In this document: positions 50,169-54,918 of the stretch, in pieces
Layout of the letters: each line of letters starts with the position of its first letter
How positions within the stretch are numbered: the stretch's first letter is position 1
Source of the DNA: Bacillota bacterium
Lineage (GTDB): Bacteria; Bacillota; Clostridia; Lachnospirales; Lachnospiraceae
Assembly: GCA_023415055.1 (NCBI GenBank)
Contig: JAEZLZ010000143.1
Span: 1 to 54,918, forward strand
Length of the DNA: 54,918 nucleotides
Direction of reading: 5' to 3'
The notes under the pieces: generated by a model
Databases searched by the model: none
What the model was told of the DNA's origin: nothing
The model's input: the letters and a program-made list of their open reading frames with translations, nothing else
Program-made: the position numbers and the translations under genes

Positions 50169-53145
50169 CTTCGACCTCCTTCTTTGTTATTACATTGCAT
50201 ATTTCATCGATTTCGCTGTCAGTAAAGTCTTTTATCTTTTCGCTAACAAATCTACGCATTTTGTTGGGGTCTCCATCGGATGCAATGACACCTATCTCAT
50301 TGTCAGATAAGGCTAAAACTGACCTTAGCATCGCTTGTAGCTTCGGGATATCTGCTACTGCCCACCTTAACTGTCCTTTCCATAAATCGTAATCCTCAAT
50401 CATCTGGACGATAGCTTTTCTTACGCCACGTGGGATTTCCAGAACTTCAGCAGCTGACATTAATTCCTTTTTTGATAGTCTTTCTCTTCTTATCCAAGGT
50501 TGCATCAGCATAGCGATTATTTCGCTTCTGGCGGTTTTAAGCGGTTTTATAACAGTTAAAGTTTCTGGCATATATTTGCTTTCCACAATGTCCGCCTTAT
50601 CTACCATAGTCAGGACAGGACTAATCCAATCGTTCTGATACACAACAGCAACGCCACTCGGCAACTTGGCTATCTCGTTTACTTGGTCTTCCGTCAGTCC
50701 GATGGAACGCCCTACTGCCTCTCGGTCATTTGCCTCTGGGGTTCGGAGTACAATTTTCGTATTTGTATTCTTAATCGCCGCAATATCAACAGAAGATGGT
50801 GACTGGTCAACAATTATGAAGCCTTCTCCGTATGTTCGGATTTCGGCAATCGTATTTGTGAGCATTTCCACCGACTTTCCGACAAGCTCTGAACTGCTAC
50901 CCTGCGAAGTGTTCTTCAACAGGTTATGGGCTTCTTCAAGTACAGTAACGTGCCTCAATCCTCTATTACTTTCCGACTTTTTGTCAACTCGGTATTCATT
51001 AAGAATATACACCGCCAAACCCATAATGAGAGCTTTAGTCTCACTGGATCTCACCCTGCTAATATCCAGAATGCAGTTCTGGTCGAACAGTTTCTCATAT
51101 GGAGTCTGATCGTTTGTGAAAATGAATTTATTCAAACCAATCGTCAGCGATTTTACTCGCGTCAGCAAAGCACCTTTGTAATTTGACTTTATGTCTGAAT
51201 GGTAACCAGAGTTTTCGATAAGGTAACCCAACTGTGTTGATAAAATCTCGAAATCCGGATATTCCGGAGTTTCGCCGTCAAAGTTGGATGAACCCAAGTC
51301 CCAGCCGACCATTTCGTATGAACGTAAAATTGCATCCTTAAAGAATGCGGGCATTGCGTCATACATAGGCCAACACACGCTGAATATCTCTACCAAACCA
51401 TCTACATGCTCGAGAACATGTATTGACTCTGGGAATTTGAATGGATTCAGTTTAATCAGTGGTGCGATACTCGGATTTGTCGAAAACACATTAACATCCG
51501 GGAAGTTACCGAAAACATCTTTGTATTCGCCTTTTGCAGGTTCAACAACAAGAAAAGGTATTTTATCTTGATGTAATTCCATCAGAATTTGATAGACTGT
51601 GTTGCTCTTGCCGGAACCAGTCGATCCTGTGATAAATGTGTGCATATTAAGACTTCGGTTATCAAGTTCAACTGTCTTTTTTGTAACTTGACCGAGATCA
51701 AACACTTTTCCGAGTGTTATCTTGTCTTCCGGCCTTACACTTTGTCGTTTCGATATGAGCTGGTATGAATTGACCTCTTTGCCAAACTCGGCGTGTTCAA
51801 TTACAGGCAATCCTGGCACGGTAGCCCTCGGTAATCCGAGGTGCAATCCCAGCTCTTTTCCACTGACCGATGTTGCCGCGCTTGTGTGCAAGTTACCACC
51901 ATATACGAATTGCGGATGAATAAATCTTGCAAGGTAGGTCGTGAGGTACTCGAAATTACGGAAGTCGCTCCGCCAAGAGTTTATTGCCGAAACTTCTCTA
52001 CCTGAGTTTTCTCCGTTCATAAGCGAACGGTAATTACTTGCGGCTATTTCTGAAGCGGACATATCGTCAGAAATAAAATATCCCCCTACATTCCACATGC
52101 CATAACTGTCAAATTCGTCAGTGCGCTTCAGCGCCTCATCAACAAGCAAGAGCATATCCGCAACCGTCTTATTTTCGAAGCTAGAAGTCATCGATGACGA
52201 TTCAGAGACTGACTTCTGCGAATTAGGTGCGAACGAGTTTATCATACCTCCTACTGTATTTCCTATTTGTCCGCCGAACATCAATCCGGCAGTTTTCCCT
52301 AAAGCAAATCCGGCAACCGCACCAGCGACTCCTAACGCGGCTCCCGATATCATAGCCGCTTTTTGCTTGCCGTTCATTTCTGAAAACGACTGACTTTTTG
52401 TCTCAGATGTAGAAGTACTACTCTGAGTCTGGATTGTTTTCAAAGGAGATAACTGCGTATAGAGATTTTGATAATACTTACGCAAAACTTGTATGTCTGA
52501 TGGTGACTGGTTCTGTGCCACGATAATTCCCGTGTATTGTCTGCCGGACAACGCCAAAGCCAGTTTTTCGATGCCTTGCACAAACTGTCCAGGCTGTCCG
52601 CCGTTCTCAGTCTTGTTGTTACCGATTACACTTACCGAAGCGACATTACGCCGTTTGGCGATTTTCTCAGATAAAGCCACTATTCTCGATCTATCCTCGT
52701 TTTGGATTTTTATACCGGGGAAATGTCCGATAAGCGTGTTTTTAAGCGTGTCACCCAAAGTAACGGTTGACCTCTCGTCACCATTTGAGCGCACTCCAAG
52801 ATAGAAATCCGTTCTAATGCCATCAGAGTCAATGATTACGAACACCGAGGCTTTATAGGTGGACAGTGTATTAAACACTGTTGTGAATTTATCCGTAATC
52901 AGTTCACCTTTCTGATAAACCATTTCATTTATTTTATAAAGGCGAACATTACTGATTATATCATCCTCAAGCGGTGGCAAGTCGGTTACCGGCACTATTT
53001 CCATCTCGGTTAGACGTGTTAAATCTCGGCGGCGAATGGATTCATCAATGATATCAAGTTGAATATCGAGTTTCTGCAAAGGTGATAACTCAATATAGGA
53101 AATCTCAATGCTGTTACTCGTTGATGACCGTACCAATTCATTCAT
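50155..53145 (-). CDS. HerA/FtsK-like ATPase (DUF87 type)
   Basis: A 996-aa protein. The N-terminal 480 residues are not assigned, but contain a glycine-zipper segment around 265-300 (AALGVAGAVAGFALGKTAGLMFGG) flanked by Ser-rich linkers. The ATPase core has Walker A TFITGSTGSGKSNTVYQIL near residue 510, VEPAKGEYKDVFG just after, Walker B HVTVLEEAHNLL near 735, and EGFIIVDQSPSSVDIAAIKN and VLRTPEANDREAVG as in HerA. HerA ATPases form hexamers that pump or unwind DNA, often with a nuclease partner. ATG 53145 follows AAAGGAG and lies 3 bp after the 544-aa gene. Here the following nuclease is of LHH type, not NurA or Sir2. Confidence 0.88.
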   Translation of the reverse strand: MNELVRSSTSNSIEISYIELSPLQKLDIQLDIIDESIRRRDLTRLTEMEIVPVTDLPPLEDDIISNVRLYKINEMVYQKGELITDKFTTVFNTLSTYKASVFVIIDSDGIRTDFYLGVRSNGDERSTVTLGDTLKNTLIGHFPGIKIQNEDRSRIVALSEKIAKRRNVASVSVIGNNKTENGGQPGQFVQGIEKLALALSGRQYTGIIVAQNQSPSDIQVLRKYYQNLYTQLSPLKTIQTQSSTSTSETKSQSFSEMNGKQKAAMISGAALGVAGAVAGFALGKTAGLMFGGQIGNTVGGMINSFAPNSQKSVSESSSMTSSFENKTVADMLLLVDEALKRTDEFDSYGMWNVGGYFISDDMSASEIAASNYRSLMNGENSGREVSAINSWRSDFRNFEYLTTYLARFIHPQFVYGGNLHTSAATSVSGKELGLHLGLPRATVPGLPVIEHAEFGKEVNSYQLISKRQSVRPEDKITLGKVFDLGQVTKKTVELDNRSLNMHTFITGSTGSGKSNTVYQILMELHQDKIPFLVVEPAKGEYKDVFGNFPDVNVFSTNPSIAPLIKLNPFKFPESIHVLEHVDGLVEIFSVCWPMYDAMPAFFKDAILRSYEMVGWDLGSSNFDGETPEYPDFEILSTQLGYLIENSGYHSDIKSNYKGALLTRVKSLTIGLNKFIFTNDQTPYEKLFDQNCILDISRVRSSETKALIMGLAVYILNEYRVDKKSESNRGLRHVTVLEEAHNLLKNTSQGSSSELVGKSVEMLTNTIAEIRTYGEGFIIVDQSPSSVDIAAIKNTNTKIVLRTPEANDREAVGRSIGLTEDQVNEIAKLPSGVAVVYQNDWISPVLTMVDKADIVESKYMPETLTVIKPLKTARSEIIAMLMQPWIRRERLSKKELMSAAEVLEIPRGVRKAIVQMIEDYDLWKGQLRWAVADIPKLQAMLRSVLALSDNEIGVIASDGDPNKMRRFVSEKIKDFTDSEIDEICNVITKKEVEVVDA

Positions 53146-53148
53146 TCC

Positions 53149-54783
53149 TTAACTCCTTTCAATCTCGTGCAATTTTTCTTGGAACGAAGTAAACCAGTCG
53201 TTATCGGCTTGTAGTTTACGTTCGTCATCCGACAATTGCGCAGCGACTTCATCCTTTATTCGGGATTGTTGTTCGATTAGCTCTTTCAAATGAACTATAT
53301 AATCTTGCGCTATACGCTCGTAATAGTCCTTTGATGTTTCGTAAACGCTGTAAATCACGCTGTCCAATATTGGTGAAATCACTGTTATCGCGTTGTTTCG
53401 CCATTCTTGGTATAGATAGGTAACCTCTCTGATCGGTTCTCTGGGACCAGGTGGCGTGTTGCCAAATACATCCTTGATAAATCCAAAAGGCGAGTCATTA
53501 GGGGTAACATACTGTTCGGTTTTCAGTTTAAGTAGCTCCGTTATGAGTTCTGGTATTATATACCCTGTAAGATCAACGCTAACATCCTGATTTGCCACAT
53601 ACATATCGCCAAACTCAGCAGAGTAATAAATCGATTGGAATTTTGTGTTAATATCACCAACTATCGCTTGAAAAACGGTTTGAACATGGCTGATAAACTC
53701 TTTGAAGAGGGTATTGATTTCGCTCACGAACTCAGAAGAGATCCTAACCGCTTCCTCATCGCTTGTCATCTTTATTTTCTTCTTACGCCAGTTAATAATA
53801 TTAAGCACTACATCCTTCTTTGCAGTCATCAAAACCTCGGGGAAAACAAAGTTGTCCCTCTGTATTATCCCCTCCGATGCACCTTTTAGCTTCTGTATTG
53901 TTTCGTTCAGAGCGTCAATTTTCTGGTGGATAGCACCATTGGTTCTGATGCTCTGCTCGTTTTCAGCTTGCAGAACGGTATCAATCTCGGTTTGCATGAC
54001 TCGTAAAACCACAATGACTTGTTGAACATAAGCGGTCATCGGATAAATCTCAAAATATTGCTTAATAATCTCTGCGGAAGGCGAACTAACGATTTGCGGT
54101 CTCGCAACACCCAAATCACGAATCACACGCTCAACCTGCGAGCGGTTCAAGTCTGAGCTTATAGAGAAAAACAATTGATGCGTTTTGACCTCCTGTCGTT
54201 TCAAAATGTCAGTAAGGTTGCACCTGAACTCACTACGGTTTTGCTCGTTTATGTAAAATAGAATGGGAGTATTCTCCAATAAAGCTTGTGCCAATTCAGA
54301 AGCAGACGGTACATTTTCTATGGTAACTTCATCGAAAGCTGGCTTACTAGTCGGACCCTGCACAATGATAAATGAGTAATCCGAATTAAAGAGCGCACCA
54401 TTATCCTGCAAAAATTCATCAAAATCGAACTTCCGATTAGGGTTGCATTCAAACCACACCAGTAAGTCGGATATTTCCTCACTTTTACGTTCAACACACT
54501 CCAAATCATTCTTGTGGAACAGGCGGACTGAGTCCCTGCCTAAGCCCACAGTGTCAAACGCCGTTTGTAATGCATCAAAATCAATCTTTGTGCCGGAGAA
54601 GTCCAAATCAAAGTCCCAACCATTCATCTCATTGTAAAAAATGTCCGGTAACTGCGCAATCCAGTCTTGCAGTTTACTAGCTCGGTACTTCTCGACTAAG
54701 CTGTTAATCTTAGGCTCACGCCCGTTGAATGATATTTCCGTTTCTTGCAAGTACGGGTTATAGCTAATTTCTGCTTTTACCAT
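53149..54783 (-). CDS. Coiled-coil protein of unknown function, HerA partner
   Basis: A 544-aa protein that I do not recognise. The first 100 residues (AEISYNPYLQETEISFNG, EKYRASKLQDWIAQLPDIFY) form a mixed alpha/beta domain. Residues 100-260 look like a second alpha/beta domain. The C-terminal half is mainly helical with coiled-coil segments (IHQKIDALNETIQKLKG, EQQSRIKDEVAAQLSDDERK). There is no P-loop, metal site or membrane segment. It is the first gene of a four-gene cassette, 3 bp before the HerA-like gene, so it is likely a structural or adaptor subunit. The ATG at 54783 has only a weak site (GAGAGAT). Confidence 0.75.
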   Translation of the reverse strand: MVKAEISYNPYLQETEISFNGREPKINSLVEKYRASKLQDWIAQLPDIFYNEMNGWDFDLDFSGTKIDFDALQTAFDTVGLGRDSVRLFHKNDLECVERKSEEISDLLVWFECNPNRKFDFDEFLQDNGALFNSDYSFIIVQGPTSKPAFDEVTIENVPSASELAQALLENTPILFYINEQNRSEFRCNLTDILKRQEVKTHQLFFSISSDLNRSQVERVIRDLGVARPQIVSSPSAEIIKQYFEIYPMTAYVQQVIVVLRVMQTEIDTVLQAENEQSIRTNGAIHQKIDALNETIQKLKGASEGIIQRDNFVFPEVLMTAKKDVVLNIINWRKKKIKMTSDEEAVRISSEFVSEINTLFKEFISHVQTVFQAIVGDINTKFQSIYYSAEFGDMYVANQDVSVDLTGYIIPELITELLKLKTEQYVTPNDSPFGFIKDVFGNTPPGPREPIREVTYLYQEWRNNAITVISPILDSVIYSVYETSKDYYERIAQDYIVHLKELIEQQSRIKDEVAAQLSDDERKLQADNDWFTSFQEKLHEIERS

Positions 54784-54814
54784 AAATCTATCTCTCTATA
54801 CTTTCTTATATATT

Positions 54815-54852
54815 TTTCACAAAAAAGCCTTTATTTTAGCTCCTTTGTGAAA
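54815..54852. promoter_or_regulatory. Inverted repeat upstream of the HerA cassette
   Basis: Perfect 9-bp arms (TTTCACAAA, 54815-54823; TTTGTGAAA, 54844-54852) are separated by 20 bp. A weak TTGTGA-16-TATAGA promoter (54817-54822 and 54795-54800) has its -35 element inside one arm, so a protein bound to the repeat would block it. The leader would be only a few nucleotides. No T-run follows on either strand that would make it a good terminator. Confidence 0.4.
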
Positions 54853-54918
54853 TTTGTTTAAAAGTTGTAACAATGACTTCACATTAATTTATGGGCGAAA
54901 ACAACATCTTTTCTGTTG

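Noticed and set aside
1..54918. tRNA or rRNA genes as an integration site
   Set aside because: I looked for TTCAARTC-type T-arms and CCA ends near the island edges and saw none that fold convincingly; the flanks may lie outside the window.

Overview
The window looks like a dense defence island on the chromosome (or an integrated element) of a low-GC Gram-positive bacterium, most likely a Clostridia/Lachnospiraceae-type organism. The signs are AT-rich DNA, strong AGGAGG-type ribosome binding sites, frequent GTG/TTG starts, TTGACA/TATAAT-like promoters, and the forms of the integrase, peptide deformylase-like and WYL proteins. That assignment is inference from style, not from a marker gene. Every gene I can support lies on the minus strand, so transcription runs from high to low coordinates.

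In order of transcription: (1) 54.8-48.4 kb, a compact four-gene cassette made of a coiled-coil protein of unknown function, a HerA/FtsK-like ATPase, an LHH-type HNH nuclease with a glycine-rich tail, and a SUKH (SMI1/KNR4) immunity-type protein. (2) 48.3-45.0 kb, a deformylase-like protein, two DEDDh exonucleases, a tiny Cys-rich protein, a WYL regulator and two overlapping micro-ORFs. (3) 44.9-33.8 kb, two small unknown genes, then a three-gene set (zinc-ribbon protein, 1,166-aa protein, 1,585-aa DEAD/DEAH helicase with a DUF1998-like C-terminus) resembling Druantia-class systems. (4) 33.7-20.7 kb, a complete type 1 BREX operon brxA-brxB-brxC-pglX-pglZ-brxL behind a near-consensus promoter. 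(5) 20.7-14.6 kb, directly behind brxL, a PD-(D/E)XK nuclease with a RAMA-like domain and a 1,677-aa DUF4011 helicase with a Vsr/MTES_1575-like nuclease domain. (6) 14.6-6.4 kb, a small membrane peptide, a macro-domain protein, an SMC/Rad50-like ATPase with zinc hook, a BrxD-like (DUF2791) ATPase, and an acidic protein with an RNA-polymerase alpha-CTD-like helix-hairpin-helix domain whose 3' end is decayed. (7) 6.2-3.7 kb, a graveyard of gene fragments (vWA, Nudix, DUF429, DUF6361, tyrosine recombinase) closed by a strong terminator. (8) 3.5-0.2 kb, a separately promoted glycine-zipper protein, a micro-ORF and a 180-aa unknown.

How the parts may work together: BREX marks host DNA through PglX and blocks phage. 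The RAMA nuclease and the DUF4011 helicase-nuclease follow brxL with gaps of 42 and 12 bp, so they are probably co-expressed with BREX. The SMC-like, BrxD-like and alpha-CTD-like genes have 18-20 bp gaps and form a tight ATPase module, possibly a separate undescribed defence system. The HerA/LHH/SUKH cassette pairs a DNA- or protein-pumping ATPase with a toxin-immunity pair and is my second candidate for a little-described system. The WYL protein and the palindrome just downstream of the BREX promoter are candidate control elements.
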